NCBI GenBank assembly: GCA_963823525.1
Contig: CAWGLW010000001.1
Coordinates: forward strand, 558,001 to 622,000
Direction of reading: 5' to 3'
DNA: 64,000 bases
Source: CAWGLW01 sp963823525
GTDB taxonomy: Bacteria; Pseudomonadota; Gammaproteobacteria; Steroidobacterales; Steroidobacteraceae
Below, in pieces: positions 8,745-17,917 of this stretch. Under the pieces are notes generated by a model, which saw only the letters and a list, made by a program, of their open reading frames with translations, was not told the origin of the DNA and ran no database searches. Position numbers and translations under genes: made by a program. Every line of letters starts with the position of its first letter. The first letter of the stretch is position 1.

Positions 8745-10379
8745 ATGGCGGACGTCTTCGTTTCCTATGCACGCAGCGACAAGGCGCTCGTTGCGCCACT
8801 CGTGGCCGCGATCGAGGCCCAGGGCTGGTCGGTGTGGTGGGATCCGGCGATTTCACCCGGGCAGGAATTCGACCGCCAGATCACTGCGGAACTAGCGGTC
8901 GCTTCCGCCGTGCTGGTGGTCTGGACGCCGCGATCCGTGGAGTCGCGCTGGGTCCGCGGTGAAGGACGCGACGGCGCCGACCGCGGCATCCTGGTCCCTG
9001 TACGCTTCGGCGACGCCGTGCTTCCGATCGATTTCCGCGCGTTTCACACGATCGACCTTGACGAGCGGACGGTGGCAGTGGGCGGTCCCGCATTCCAGGA
9101 AGCGGTGCGGGCCATCGGCGCCCTGGTTGCCCGCAATAAAACGGCGCGGACAGTGCCGGCCGCGCCGCGCGCGTCCGTGCACGCCCCGGCTGAGTTGCCT
9201 GCCGCGCCACGTGCCTCGGTCTGCGTCCTGCCCTTCTCCAACCTGAGCGCCGACCCGGAGCAGGCGTTTTTAAGCGACGGGATCACGGAGGACATCATCA
9301 CCGAACTGTCGCGCTGGCGCCGCCTCGCGGTGAGATCCCGATCGGCCTCGTTCCGCTACCGAGGCGGCAACATCGACCTCGATCAGGTGACGCGCGAGCT
9401 GAACGTCCGCTTCGTCGTCGAAGGAAGCGTCCGGCGCATGGGTGAGCGGATCCGCATCAGCGTGAAGCTGATCGACGTGGAGACCGGCAGCCAGGTCTGG
9501 GGCGAGAAATTCGACCGGACTCAGGAGGAGTTATTCACCGTTCAGGATCGGATCGTGCAGCAGATCGTCAGCACGGCCGTGGGCCGGGTCGACGTATCGG
9601 ATGTCGACCGTGCGCGCCGGAAGACGCCGGCGAACCTTGACGCCTACGAATGCGTGCAGAAGGGCAACGCGCTGCCCTGGGATGATCCACTCGCGGCGGC
9701 CGAGGCCATTCATCTTTTCGAGAAGGCGATCGAGCTGGATCCCGGCTACGGACTGGCCCACGCGTTGCTGGCCACGATGCGCTGTGCGCAGTGGCGCAAC
9801 GACCTTGGTGCCCCCGACGCGATGCTGGAGAGCGCGTTCTTGCTGGCAAAGCGGGCCGTCGAGCTCGACGATGGCGAAAGTACCTGTCATTCGCTGCTGG
9901 CGCATGCCTGCCTGTACCGGCGTTCCTTCGAAATGGCCGAACAGCACATGCGGCTGGCCGTGGACATCAACCCGAACAACCAGTGGAATCTGGCAGACAT
10001 GGGCCTGCTACTGACGTACGTCGGCCGGCCGGAGCAAGCTCTGGAGTACCAGGCGCGAGCGCGCGAAATCGACCCGTACTTCGATCCGCCGTGGCACTGG
10101 CGGCAGGCCGGGCAGACTCAGATGGTGCTGCACCGGTTTGAGGAGGCCTTGTCGATGTTCGCCCACATCCCGGTTACTACCTTTCGGACAGCGGCATACC
10201 TGGCCGCGTGCCACGCCCGGCTCGGCGACATGGCTCGCGCGAAAGCCTTTTCCGCCGAGTGCCTGTCTTTGCGTGCGGATTTCTCGATACGGCGCTGGAT
10301 GGCGCGCGAACCCTACCGGCGGGAAGTCGACGCGACCTACCTCGCCGAGTCGTTTCGACTCGCCGGGCTGCCGGAGTAA
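8745..10379 (+). CDS. TIR-domain protein with TolB-like and TPR domains
   Basis: The 544-residue protein has three parts. Residues 1-130 form a TIR domain (DVFVSYARSDK, then WWDPAISPGQEFD) with SRWVRGEG in the position of the conserved SxWxxxE; E73 there is the candidate NADase glutamate. Residues about 155-295 match the TolB-like/FlgO-type domain (ASVCVLPFSNLSADPEQAFLSDG, then FVVEGSVRRMGERIRISVKL). The C-terminal 240 residues are helical TPR-like repeats. There is no signal peptide. Similar proteins often replace TIR with a class III cyclase or a winged helix, so this looks like a sensor with TIR as its output domain. A good Shine-Dalgarno (GGAGGT) precedes the ATG. The DUF924 gene follows after 2 bp and is probably co-transcribed. 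Ligand and role are unknown. Confidence 0.8.
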   Translation: MADVFVSYARSDKALVAPLVAAIEAQGWSVWWDPAISPGQEFDRQITAELAVASAVLVVWTPRSVESRWVRGEGRDGADRGILVPVRFGDAVLPIDFRAFHTIDLDERTVAVGGPAFQEAVRAIGALVARNKTARTVPAAPRASVHAPAELPAAPRASVCVLPFSNLSADPEQAFLSDGITEDIITELSRWRRLAVRSRSASFRYRGGNIDLDQVTRELNVRFVVEGSVRRMGERIRISVKLIDVETGSQVWGEKFDRTQEELFTVQDRIVQQIVSTAVGRVDVSDVDRARRKTPANLDAYECVQKGNALPWDDPLAAAEAIHLFEKAIELDPGYGLAHALLATMRCAQWRNDLGAPDAMLESAFLLAKRAVELDDGESTCHSLLAHACLYRRSFEMAEQHMRLAVDINPNNQWNLADMGLLLTYVGRPEQALEYQARAREIDPYFDPPWHWRQAGQTQMVLHRFEEALSMFAHIPVTTFRTAAYLAACHARLGDMARAKAFSAECLSLRADFSIRRWMAREPYRREVDATYLAESFRLAGLPE

Positions 10380-10381
10380 TC

Positions 10382-10936
10382 GTGGCGGCCTCCGAACCCG
10401 CGTGGGTCGGGGACGTGCTGGAATTCTGGTTCCGGGAACTCGGGGATGCGCACTGGTTCGCGAGGAGCAATACCATCGATGGGCAGATCCGCGTTCGCTT
10501 CCTCGAACTCCATGAACGCCTGGCAACGGGCCGCGGCCGCGACCTGACCGCGCCACGCCAGATGCTTGCCGCGGTGATTGTCCTCGACCAGTTTTCACGC
10601 AACATGTTTCGAGGCACGCCCCGCGCCTTCGCAGCCGATGCCATCGCACGCGGGCTGGCCCGGCAGGCGATCGACCGCGGCTATGACTCCGCGATGACGC
10701 GCGCCGAAAGGATGTTTCTGTATCTCCCCTTCGAGCACAGCGAGGATCGCGAGGACCAGGCACTCGCCGTGCGCCTGATCACGCAACTGGGCAACAAAGA
10801 GTGGACACGCTACGCAGTGGCTCACCAGGCGATCATCGAACGCTTCGGCCGGTTTCCGCACCGTAACGCGATCCTCGGCCGGCCGTCGAGCGCAGACGAA
10901 CTGGCGGCGCTCGAAGAACCCCTGGGCTCGTTCTGA
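10382..10936 (+). CDS. DUF924 family protein
   Basis: This is an all-helical DUF924 protein of 184 residues, starting at the GTG at 10382, two bases after the TIR gene stop. The frame is open farther upstream, but that part overlaps the TIR gene and is not conserved. Diagnostic segments are VLEFWFRELGDAHWF at the start, AAVIVLDQFSRNMFRGTPRAFAAD, and RMFLYLPFEHSEDREDQ in the middle. DUF924 is TPR-like in structure and has no established activity. The tight spacing suggests co-expression with the TIR protein, but this family is mostly found in unrelated contexts. Confidence 0.85.
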   Translation: MAASEPAWVGDVLEFWFRELGDAHWFARSNTIDGQIRVRFLELHERLATGRGRDLTAPRQMLAAVIVLDQFSRNMFRGTPRAFAADAIARGLARQAIDRGYDSAMTRAERMFLYLPFEHSEDREDQALAVRLITQLGNKEWTRYAVAHQAIIERFGRFPHRNAILGRPSSADELAALEEPLGSF

Positions 10937-10954
10937 GATGACGCAGGATGACCC

Positions 10955-11521
10955 ATGATGCTTCGCCCCGTAAGCCTGGCTCTACTGGCCGCGATCATCT
11001 TGCCACTGCAGGCTCACGGCCGGTCGGTGGGCGGCGTAGCGCTTGCTGACACCCTGCAGTTCAAAAGTGAGCAACTGTCCCTGAGCGGCGCCGGTTTGCG
11101 AAGCCAGTTCATGATCAGGCTCTACGTCGGCTCTCTTTACGCGGTGAAGACACCGGCTACGCCCGAAGCCATTCTGAACGGTGAGACGATCAGCGCCATT
11201 CGTCTCAACATCGTTTCTGATGTCATTACATCGGAAAGAATGACCGAGACCATCGAGGAAGGCTTCAAGAAGTCTGCCGGCCAGGCCTTGCCGGAAATTC
11301 GCCCCCAGATAAATGATTTCATCGCGGTCTTCAGGCAGAAGATCGTCAACGGCGATCAGTTCACGCTGATCTCGCTGCCGGGCAACGGCGTGGAAGCGTA
11401 CAAAAACGGCCAGCTGATCACGGCCATCCGGGGCGAACCTTTTCGCCAAGCCTTGTTCGGCATCTGGCTAGGCAGTCAGCCGGCCGACGTCCGGCTGAAG
11501 AACGCGATGCTTGGACGATAG
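10955..11521 (+). CDS. Secreted chalcone isomerase-like protein
   Basis: The 188-residue protein has a clear N-terminal signal peptide (hydrophobic residues 5-20, cleavage likely after AHG). The mature part matches the bacterial chalcone-isomerase-like family: ADTLQFKSEQLSLSGAGLR, MIRLYVGSLYAVK, TITETI-type helix, and FRQALFGIWLGSQPAD near the C-terminus. Bacterial members are periplasmic and thought to bind fatty acids or similar lipids rather than catalyse flavanone formation. It lies 18 bp after the DUF924 gene, and the next gene begins downstream on the same strand. Confidence 0.85.
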   Translation: MMLRPVSLALLAAIILPLQAHGRSVGGVALADTLQFKSEQLSLSGAGLRSQFMIRLYVGSLYAVKTPATPEAILNGETISAIRLNIVSDVITSERMTETIEEGFKKSAGQALPEIRPQINDFIAVFRQKIVNGDQFTLISLPGNGVEAYKNGQLITAIRGEPFRQALFGIWLGSQPADVRLKNAMLGR

Positions 11522-11616
11522 TGAGAGCTTTTCGAGCGGGCACCCGTGACCAGCCGGAACCAATTGCGCAGCGCGCGGTCAGCATGAGCAGTGGAAGTTA
11601 TATTCAAACGCCTGCC

Positions 11617-12543
11617 ATGCGCGCCATATTGCTCAGTCTGATCCCGATGCTGCTATGCGCCGGTCATGTCGCGCACGCACAGGGCGTCGTCACGATTGGC
11701 TCGCAACGGCTCCACCTGGACTTCGGCGAGTCGTTTCCGTCGAGTGAGCGCAGCAAGATGCGCGACTGGCTGGAGGGCGTCGGCGAAGCAATGACCACGG
11801 TGTATGGCTCGCTACCGCTTGATGACACCTACGTCCGGATCAAAGCCCGTCCGTCGAGTGACGCGGCAGTGCCCTGGGCGCATGTCCAGCGCGGGCGCCA
11901 TACGGGCATCGATTTTTACGTCAATCCTGCCTTGCCGCTGGCGGAATTCGCCGGTGACTGGACCGCGTATCACGAATTCAGCCATCTGCTGATCCCGTAT
12001 CCGGGCGATGACGATCTCTGGTTTTCCGAGGGCCTGGCCAGCTATTACCAGAATGTCGTTCGCGCACGCAGCGGCCGGATCAGTTCCCAGCAGGCATGGC
12101 AGAAGCTTTACGACGGCTTTCAGCGGGGCGCCGCGGACGACCGGATGTCGCATATGAGCCTGGCGGAACTGAGCCCGAGGATGCATGAAACGCGCAGCTT
12201 CATGCGGGTCTACTGGAGCGGTGCGTACTACTTTCTCGCGGTTGATCTGGCGCTTCGCAAACGCGGCCAGTCGCTGGATGAAGCCCTCGCGCAACTGCGG
12301 TCCTGTTGCCTGGTCGGGCCAGGTCGCTGGAGCGCCTCGCAACTGGCACAGCGCCTGGACACGCTTTCAGGCGGCGAGGAATTTCGACGCGAGTATTCAC
12401 ACGTGATCTTGCAGGACCGTATGCCGGCTTTTGATGCGTTGTTCGATCGGCACGGCCTGGTGGTCAGCAACGGCGTGATAGACGACAGCCGCGCAACGCC
12501 GGCGGCGCGGGCAATCATGCAACCCGTCGATTCCTTCGAATAA
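11617..12543 (+). CDS. Secreted gluzincin-type metallopeptidase-like protein
   Basis: I chose the ATG at 11617 because a standard signal peptide follows directly (MRAILLSLIPMLLCAGHVAHAQ), although the frame is open back to 11521. The 308-residue protein carries the zinc motif HEFSH at residues 119-123 and a downstream third ligand E138 in FSEGLASYYQ, the arrangement of gluzincins such as the peptidase MA-like and M1 families. The C-terminal half is helical and has no recognised domain. I infer an exported peptidase acting in the periplasm; the substrate is unknown. It follows the chalcone-isomerase-like gene by 96 bp. Confidence 0.65.
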   Translation: MRAILLSLIPMLLCAGHVAHAQGVVTIGSQRLHLDFGESFPSSERSKMRDWLEGVGEAMTTVYGSLPLDDTYVRIKARPSSDAAVPWAHVQRGRHTGIDFYVNPALPLAEFAGDWTAYHEFSHLLIPYPGDDDLWFSEGLASYYQNVVRARSGRISSQQAWQKLYDGFQRGAADDRMSHMSLAELSPRMHETRSFMRVYWSGAYYFLAVDLALRKRGQSLDEALAQLRSCCLVGPGRWSASQLAQRLDTLSGGEEFRREYSHVILQDRMPAFDALFDRHGLVVSNGVIDDSRATPAARAIMQPVDSFE

Positions 12544-12635
12544 CTGCTCGCCGCGGTCGTGATCATGACACCGCCTGCCTGCAGACTGAATCGTATTCCC
12601 CGATCTGCGGCAGGTACGCTCCGATCTGCGTTCGG

Positions 12636-13910
12636 TCAGCCGGCCTTCGCGAGCGCCTGCTCGATGTCCGCGATGATGTCGTCGATGTGCTCGATCCCGA
12701 TCGAAAGCCTGACCATTTCCTCTGAGACTCCGGCGGCCGCGAGTTCGGCTGCATTTAACTGCCGATGGGTCGTCGATGCCGGATGACAGGCCAGTGACTT
12801 GGCATCGCCGATATTCACCAGGCGCAGGATCATCTGCAGCGCATCGATGAAACGGCCGCCCGCCTCGCGCCCGCCCTTGATACCGAAAGCCAGGATGCCC
12901 GACGCCTTTCCCTGCGTAATGCGGCTGCAGGTCTCGAAATCCGAACTGTCGGGCAGGGCCGCGTAACGTACCCATTGCACGTTCTTGTGCTGCTGGAGAT
13001 AGCGCGCCACGCCGAGCGCGTTGTCGCAGTGCCGTTCCATTCTGAGGCCGAGAGTTTCGAGGCCCTGCAGAAGCAGAAATGCGCTGTGCGGGGCCAGCGC
13101 GGCGCCGGTATTACGCAGGGGAACCACGCGACACCGGCCGATGAACGCTGCGGCCCCGAGCGCCTGCGCGTAAACGACTCCGTGATATGAAGGATCGGGT
13201 TCATTGAACATCGGGAACCGTTCCTTGTGCGCCGCCCAGTCGAACTCACCGGAGTCGACGATGGCTCCGCCAATCGTCGTGCCGTGACCGCCGATGTACT
13301 TGGTCAGCGAGTGCACAATGATATCGGCACCGTGATCGAAGGCCCGGCACAGATAGGGCGTTGCAACGGTATTGTCGACAATCAGCGGGATGCCGTGCCG
13401 GTGCGCGATCCCGGCCAGCTTCTCGATATCGACAACATTACCGGCCGGATTGCCGATGGTTTCGCAGAACAGCGCCCGGGTCTTGCCGTCAATGAGGCTC
13501 TCGAGGCCCGCGTAGTCAGCGAAGGACGCCATGCGCACGTCGATGCCCTGCTGCGGGAAGGTGTGTGCGAACAGGTTGTAGGTACCACCGTACAGCTGCG
13601 CGGTACTGACGATGTTGTCGCCGGCGCGGGTCAGGCACTGGATCGAATACGTAATGGCCGCCATACCCGATGCAACGGCCAGCGCCCCGATCCCGCCTTC
13701 CATGGCCGCGATGCGCGCCTCGAGCACGGCGGTCGTCGGGTTCATGATGCGCGTGTAGATGTTGCCCTGCTCTTTCAGGTCGAACAGGTCCGCGCCATGC
13801 TGAGTGCTGTCGAAGGTATACGAGGTCGTCTGATAGATCGGTACCGCGGCGGCCCGCGTCGGGGGTCCGGGCTCGTATCCGCAGTGCAGAGCAAGGGATT
13901 CAAGTTTCAT
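12636..13910 (-). CDS. metY: O-acetylhomoserine (thiol)-lyase family enzyme
   Basis: This is a PLP enzyme of the Cys/Met metabolism family, 424 residues from the ATG at 13910 (MKLESLALHCGYEP is the typical start). It shows IYQTTSYTFDSTQHGADLF and the long YTRIMNPTTAVLE segment, the aspartate region LIVDNTVATPYLC, and the PLP lysine in VHSLTKYIGGHGT. These favour O-acetylhomoserine aminocarboxypropyltransferase over cystathionine gamma-synthase. It makes homocysteine from O-acetylhomoserine and sulfide. It is convergent with the peptidase gene. No SAM or SAH riboswitch is apparent in the 86 bp before the start. Confidence 0.88.
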   Translation of the reverse strand: MKLESLALHCGYEPGPPTRAAAVPIYQTTSYTFDSTQHGADLFDLKEQGNIYTRIMNPTTAVLEARIAAMEGGIGALAVASGMAAITYSIQCLTRAGDNIVSTAQLYGGTYNLFAHTFPQQGIDVRMASFADYAGLESLIDGKTRALFCETIGNPAGNVVDIEKLAGIAHRHGIPLIVDNTVATPYLCRAFDHGADIIVHSLTKYIGGHGTTIGGAIVDSGEFDWAAHKERFPMFNEPDPSYHGVVYAQALGAAAFIGRCRVVPLRNTGAALAPHSAFLLLQGLETLGLRMERHCDNALGVARYLQQHKNVQWVRYAALPDSSDFETCSRITQGKASGILAFGIKGGREAGGRFIDALQMILRLVNIGDAKSLACHPASTTHRQLNAAELAAAGVSEEMVRLSIGIEHIDDIIADIEQALAKAG

Positions 13911-13996
13911 GCGTCGAATTGCTCCAGAGATTCTCAGAACCAGGCAGCGGGACCACACCGCGGCGGGCGCGGAGCTGCCGATCGAGTTTCAACCCG

Positions 13997-14794
13997 TCAG
14001 GACTGACTCGTGCTGCCAACGGTTCTTCGCAGGTAGTCCTTCAGTCGCTTCCAGGCGTCGGCGGCCGGCGCGAGGTTTTTTTCCGGATCCCGGTCCACGT
14101 AGAGCCAGAATCCGTGCTGCACGTCATCGTAAACATGCACATCGTTCTCGATGCCGGCGGCGCGCAGAGCAGCGACGAACTTCTCAACGCTTTCCGGTGT
14201 GATGTTGCGGTCCTCACCGGCGAAAGTTCCGTAGATCTCGTGATGAATGTGGGACATCTGCTCCGGATCATCCAGCAGACTGCCGTAGAAGATCGCCGTC
14301 CCCTCGTGATTCTCGCCTCCCAGCGCATAACTGAGCGCCACGCCACCACCGAAGCACCAGCCGATCGCCGCAACGCGACCCGAGACGTCCTTGCGACCGC
14401 GCAGGTAGCGGGCCGCCGCATCGAGATTGGCGATGATCCGCTCCGGGTTTTCGCGCGTGGCCTTTACCAGGGCAATGTTCTCCTCACGATTGGTTCCGGT
14501 ACGACCGGAATACAGGTCGGCCGCCAGCGCCACATAGCCCTCGGCCGCGAACGCATCGGCGACCTGGCGAACGCGATCAACCAGGCCGTCCCACTCGTGT
14601 ATCAGGATGACGGCCCCATGCGGACCCGCCCCCTCGGGGAGCGCAAGGTAGCCAACGGTCGAAGCGTCGGCCTCAAAGTAGGCCAGCGCCAGCCCTTGCG
14701 GTGAACCGGCCTTGCCGAGAATGGCGTCGGGCACCTCCTGTGCAGCGCTCGTCAGCGTCACGAAGCTCAGGCACAGCATAGAGAAAAATTTCAT
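13997..14794 (-). CDS. Secreted dienelactone hydrolase family protein
   Basis: This is an alpha/beta hydrolase of the dienelactone hydrolase type, with a signal peptide in the first 18 or so residues after the ATG at 14794 (MKFFSMLCLSFVTLTSAA). The nucleophile cysteine is in GWCFGGG and the acid/histidine end is DVQHGFW. The HEWDGLVDRVRQVADAFAAE and VALAADLYSGR stretches are typical. Enzymes of this fold hydrolyse lactones and esters. Export to the periplasm suggests a general esterase rather than an aromatic-degradation role, and no other aromatic pathway gene is adjacent. Confidence 0.85.
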   Translation of the reverse strand: MKFFSMLCLSFVTLTSAAQEVPDAILGKAGSPQGLALAYFEADASTVGYLALPEGAGPHGAVILIHEWDGLVDRVRQVADAFAAEGYVALAADLYSGRTGTNREENIALVKATRENPERIIANLDAAARYLRGRKDVSGRVAAIGWCFGGGVALSYALGGENHEGTAIFYGSLLDDPEQMSHIHHEIYGTFAGEDRNITPESVEKFVAALRAAGIENDVHVYDDVQHGFWLYVDRDPEKNLAPAADAWKRLKDYLRRTVGSTSQS

Positions 14795-14921
14795 CGGCAT
14801 CTCCGGTCGTATCGATTCGCGCGGTGACACACTAAAACAGACAGCGGGCGACCCAGCAAGCCGCGATCGACGAGGCTCCGGCGAGCCGGCCGGGTAGTTC
14901 CATGTATCGCCGAATAAAGAA

Positions 14922-14946
14922 AGGCCCGGGCGGAAAGCCCGGGCCT
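14922..14946 (-). terminator. Rho-independent terminator of the DUF4397 lipoprotein gene
   Basis: A perfect 10-bp stem (aggcccgggc / gcccgggcct) with a 5-base loop is followed on the minus strand by TTTCTTTATT. It lies 46 bp beyond the stop of the minus-strand DUF4397 gene. Confidence 0.8.
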
Positions 14947-14991
14947 CTCATCAGTCACCGTCTACTCAGTGTTTCGACGGTTTTCCTGCCA

Positions 14992-16566
14992 TCAGGACTG
15001 GCACGCAGCCGGTGCCGTCTGGTCGACGATCACCAGTTGCGGAAGCGCTCCTTCGCTCCCGTCGGTTGCCGGATCACGCGCGATGACGTCGAGCACGTCT
15101 CCGCCCGTCAACGCGAGGTCCTGTACCTCGATGGCGATCACACCCTTGTCACCTGCCGGCGTCACGTAGACGTCGTAAGTTCCAGGTGCAACCGACAGCA
15201 GCCCTGTGCTGGCCGTGAACGGCACAGCCGCAAAGCTCGGCGTCACGTTCGGATCGTTGATATCGGTACCATCGGCCAGCAGGTACAAATCAACGGCCGG
15301 CGTGCTCGGCGAACCGTGCGTGATGCGGAGCTTCGACTCGGTGACGACGCTGCGGCTGTCGTTAACGAGCGCCAGTGGCTGCAGAGCCGGGGTCGAGGTG
15401 AGGAAACCGGTCACGATCGCGGTCAACTCGTCTGCCGCTGCAACCGTCAGCGGGAACTGCAGCGCAACCGTTGCCGGGTCACCCGCTGCTGTCACACTGA
15501 TCGTGTAGTCACCCGGTGCCGGCACCGAAGCGATTTCGCAGGACTGGCTGAAGGCGATGTCGCCCGCGAGCAGAATCGCGTCGTCAGCAGCGGTGCTCAG
15601 GTCGTCAGCCAGGATGTCGACCGACGGTGCATCCGGCGAGGCATGCACGGCGACCACAGCGGCCGGTGTCATCTGGTCGAGGATCTCGAAAGACCCGGTA
15701 CCGTCGAGCGCCACCAACTGGATCGGCGCAGCACCGGGGCCCGTATTCTCAACAGCTGCAACGAGCAGGTCAGTTCCCGCCACCAGATCGAGACTGCCCG
15801 AATCGTAGACCACCGTGGCCGGATCACCAGCCAGGGTCACGCGCACCTGGTAAGCCCCGGCCGGCACTTCAAGCTGGCCGGTGTATTCACGGAATGACAA
15901 GTCATCGGCGTTGACCGGCGAGCTCATCGTCAGGTCGCCGCCGGGGGCCGTGATGTAAACATCAACATCCGGCGCGTTGGGTGCTGCATGAAGCACCTGT
16001 GCGCGGATGTTGCCACTTTGGACAGGCATCGTCGGATTGGCAATCACGAGCGCCGACACCGGGGTGGCGACGTTGCCAAGCGCCACGATGTTGTAGTCAA
16101 CCCCGTATTCCAGGTCATACGTCTCGTCAATGACCACGGCATTGCCGCCGGGTATGATCGCCTCGACTTGAACTCGATAGGCCTGCTCATCGAGCGCAAG
16201 GAACCCGGAACCCTCGGTGTAATCAACATCACTGAGCGCCGGTGCGCCGTCGACGAGGATATTCACGGCCGGTGCATCGGGCGATGCGTGCAACGCGCGA
16301 ACTCGCGGTGGCGTCGCGCACTCGAGGAAGGTCTGGCTGTCGACTTCGTCGGGATCGAGCACACCATTACGATTCAGGTCGAGACCGCTCTCGAAAACCA
16401 GGCCGCCACCGGGGCAGGTGGCATCGCCCATCGGCAGCTCGCGGGTCGCAACGACCGAGTTCAGTCCGTCTGAACCGTCGACACCGTTCTTACCATCGTC
16501 GCCCTCGCAGGCACTGAGCAGAACGGCACCTGCGGTGACGAGAAACACATTTCTGAGACGGGCCAT
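14992..16566 (-). CDS. DUF4397-repeat lipoprotein
   Basis: The 524-residue surface or periplasmic lipoprotein has a signal sequence ending in the lipobox LLSAC with C20 as the lipidated residue. Residues about 20-33 are a short G-rich linker. Residues about 34-86 form a calcium-loop-like module (GLDLNRNGVLDPDEVD, an EF-hand-like DxNxNGxLD pattern). The rest is tandem DUF4397 beta domains, recognisable from repeats of HASPDAPAVNILVDG, HAAPNAPDVDVYI, HASPDAPSVDILADD and HGSPSTPAVDLYL. DUF4397 proteins are outer-surface proteins of unknown ligand. A good Shine-Dalgarno (AGAGGAG) precedes the ATG. It has its own terminator and appears monocistronic. Confidence 0.88.
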   Translation of the reverse strand: MARLRNVFLVTAGAVLLSACEGDDGKNGVDGSDGLNSVVATRELPMGDATCPGGGLVFESGLDLNRNGVLDPDEVDSQTFLECATPPRVRALHASPDAPAVNILVDGAPALSDVDYTEGSGFLALDEQAYRVQVEAIIPGGNAVVIDETYDLEYGVDYNIVALGNVATPVSALVIANPTMPVQSGNIRAQVLHAAPNAPDVDVYITAPGGDLTMSSPVNADDLSFREYTGQLEVPAGAYQVRVTLAGDPATVVYDSGSLDLVAGTDLLVAAVENTGPGAAPIQLVALDGTGSFEILDQMTPAAVVAVHASPDAPSVDILADDLSTAADDAILLAGDIAFSQSCEIASVPAPGDYTISVTAAGDPATVALQFPLTVAAADELTAIVTGFLTSTPALQPLALVNDSRSVVTESKLRITHGSPSTPAVDLYLLADGTDINDPNVTPSFAAVPFTASTGLLSVAPGTYDVYVTPAGDKGVIAIEVQDLALTGGDVLDVIARDPATDGSEGALPQLVIVDQTAPAACQS

Positions 16567-16751
16567 TAGTTACTCCTCTGGCATATCCGGATTATTCAAG
16601 CTCTCAGGGGTAATCGGATCGCCTGAAAGGCCGGATTCACAGTCGGAGAAAAATTGAGCTTGTCGTGAAGCGCCTCGGGGAACCGCGCATCCGCGGAAGG
16701 CAGCCTTGAATCGATATCGTGCGACGGTCTGGTTAACAGGACGGTCTGGAG

Positions 16752-17339
16752 TCAGCGATCACGCAACCACTGAAGCGCGGCGACGTCGAGCCTGAAATCG
16801 CCCTCGGGTCCGTCCGCCAGCAGGAAGCCGATCTGCCGGATCATGGCCGGCACGACCGGGCCGGCATTGCTGACGCGCTGACCGCGGAATACCGGCTCAA
16901 AATCCTCAAAATTGAGCGTCACCGTCTGCCAGTCCTGCCCGGTTGCAAACGTTGCGCGCCAGGCAACCCCGTCGAAATTCTTGTCCTGGCGAACCCGGAA
17001 CTGGTAACGGCGCCCGTCGCCTCGAACGGTGAGCTGCACGCCGGTCGCCGCCTCGAGGTCGTAATCAATTGCGCGGCGTGCCGAGACGAAACCGCCATTG
17101 TTCTCGCGCGAGAGCGCACCGCGAAAGATCAGCCCTTCGCCGGCAGCGATGAGCGTGGCCTGCGACAGCCCGCCCATCACGCCGTCGTTGACGATCTGCC
17201 ACGCCTGGGCAGAAAGCACCGGGTCGGCGCTGGATGGACCGGACGGCCAGGCGTCTGTCACGGTGATTGCGAGCGCGACGAGACCGCACCGGAACAGAAA
17301 CCCGGCGCGCGGGGCACGGGTCGGGTCACGGAGCCACAT
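16752..17339 (-). CDS. CIA30 family protein, last gene of the light/lipid block
   Basis: This 195-residue protein matches the complex I intermediate-associated protein 30 domain: WQIVNDGVMGGLSQATL, the sandwich strands NNGGFVSARRAIDY and RYQFRVRQDKNFDGVAWRA, and QIGFLLADGPEGDFRLDV. An N-terminal hydrophobic stretch (about residues 13-30) may act as a signal peptide. In eukaryotes CIA30 (NDUFAF1) helps assemble complex I; bacterial members are a carbohydrate-binding-like sandwich of unknown role. The gene overlaps the lipocalin gene by 14 bp, which places it in the same transcription unit, and about 185 bp separate its end from the DUF4397 gene start. Confidence 0.8.
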   Translation of the reverse strand: MWLRDPTRAPRAGFLFRCGLVALAITVTDAWPSGPSSADPVLSAQAWQIVNDGVMGGLSQATLIAAGEGLIFRGALSRENNGGFVSARRAIDYDLEAATGVQLTVRGDGRRYQFRVRQDKNFDGVAWRATFATGQDWQTVTLNFEDFEPVFRGQRVSNAGPVVPAMIRQIGFLLADGPEGDFRLDVAALQWLRDR

Positions 17340-17907
17340 CCTCCTGATCCGGGTAAATCAGTTCGTCCGTCGCGAAGCCCAGTGCTTCCGCCTGGTTGAG
17401 CAGACGCGCAAGCACCTCCGGTTCGAGCGTCGGCTCGCGGGCAAGAATCCACAGGTAAGACGTATCCGGACCGGCCACCATTGAGTAACGGTATTCAGCT
17501 TCGTCCAGTTCGATGATGTTGTAGGAGCCGTAGAACGGACCGAAAAATGACACCTTGAGGCGACCGATGTCCGGAGTTTCTACAAAGTAGGCCTTACCCT
17601 CGGCTGTTTCCCACTCGCCGCTCTTCTTGTTGTAGCCCTTGTTGAGTACACGCAGGCCGCCATCTTCGCGCAGGCTGTAGTCGGCCTGGTTCTGCGAAAG
17701 ACCCCGCTCGAACGGGTGATCCAGGCGGGCAATTTCGTACCAGGTACCGAGGTATCGATCGACTTTGAAATCACGGACTGCGGTCGCGTTATCCGGGATG
17801 CCGACGCAACCGGAAAGGTAAAGAAGCAATAAGCCGAGCGCCACCGCTGGTACGCGGCGCTCAGGGCTCCTTGAAACGCTCTTGCCGCGGATCATGCCGG
17901 TCTGCAT
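17326..17907 (-). CDS. blc: Blc-type outer-membrane lipocalin (copy nearer operon end)
   Basis: This is a bacterial lipocalin, a lipoprotein beta barrel that binds lysophospholipids or fatty acids in the outer membrane. I use the ATG at 17907; an upstream in-frame TTG at 17940 overlaps the cfa gene. The signal sequence ends in a lipobox LLYLSGC, followed by VDRYLGTWYEIARLDHPFERG, the lipocalin GxW motif, and LWILAREPTLEPE at the end of the barrel. It is sandwiched between cfa and CIA30. A second, divergent lipocalin is present in the same operon. Confidence 0.9.
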   Translation of the reverse strand: MQTGMIRGKSVSRSPERRVPAVALGLLLLYLSGCVGIPDNATAVRDFKVDRYLGTWYEIARLDHPFERGLSQNQADYSLREDGGLRVLNKGYNKKSGEWETAEGKAYFVETPDIGRLKVSFFGPFYGSYNIIELDEAEYRYSMVAGPDTSYLWILAREPTLEPEVLARLLNQAEALGFATDELIYPDQEDVAP

Positions 17908-17917
17908 CGGAGTCGAT

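Noticed and set aside
13911..13996. Possible SAM/SAH riboswitch upstream of metY.
   Set aside because: No matching core or pseudoknot pattern could be traced; the leader is short.
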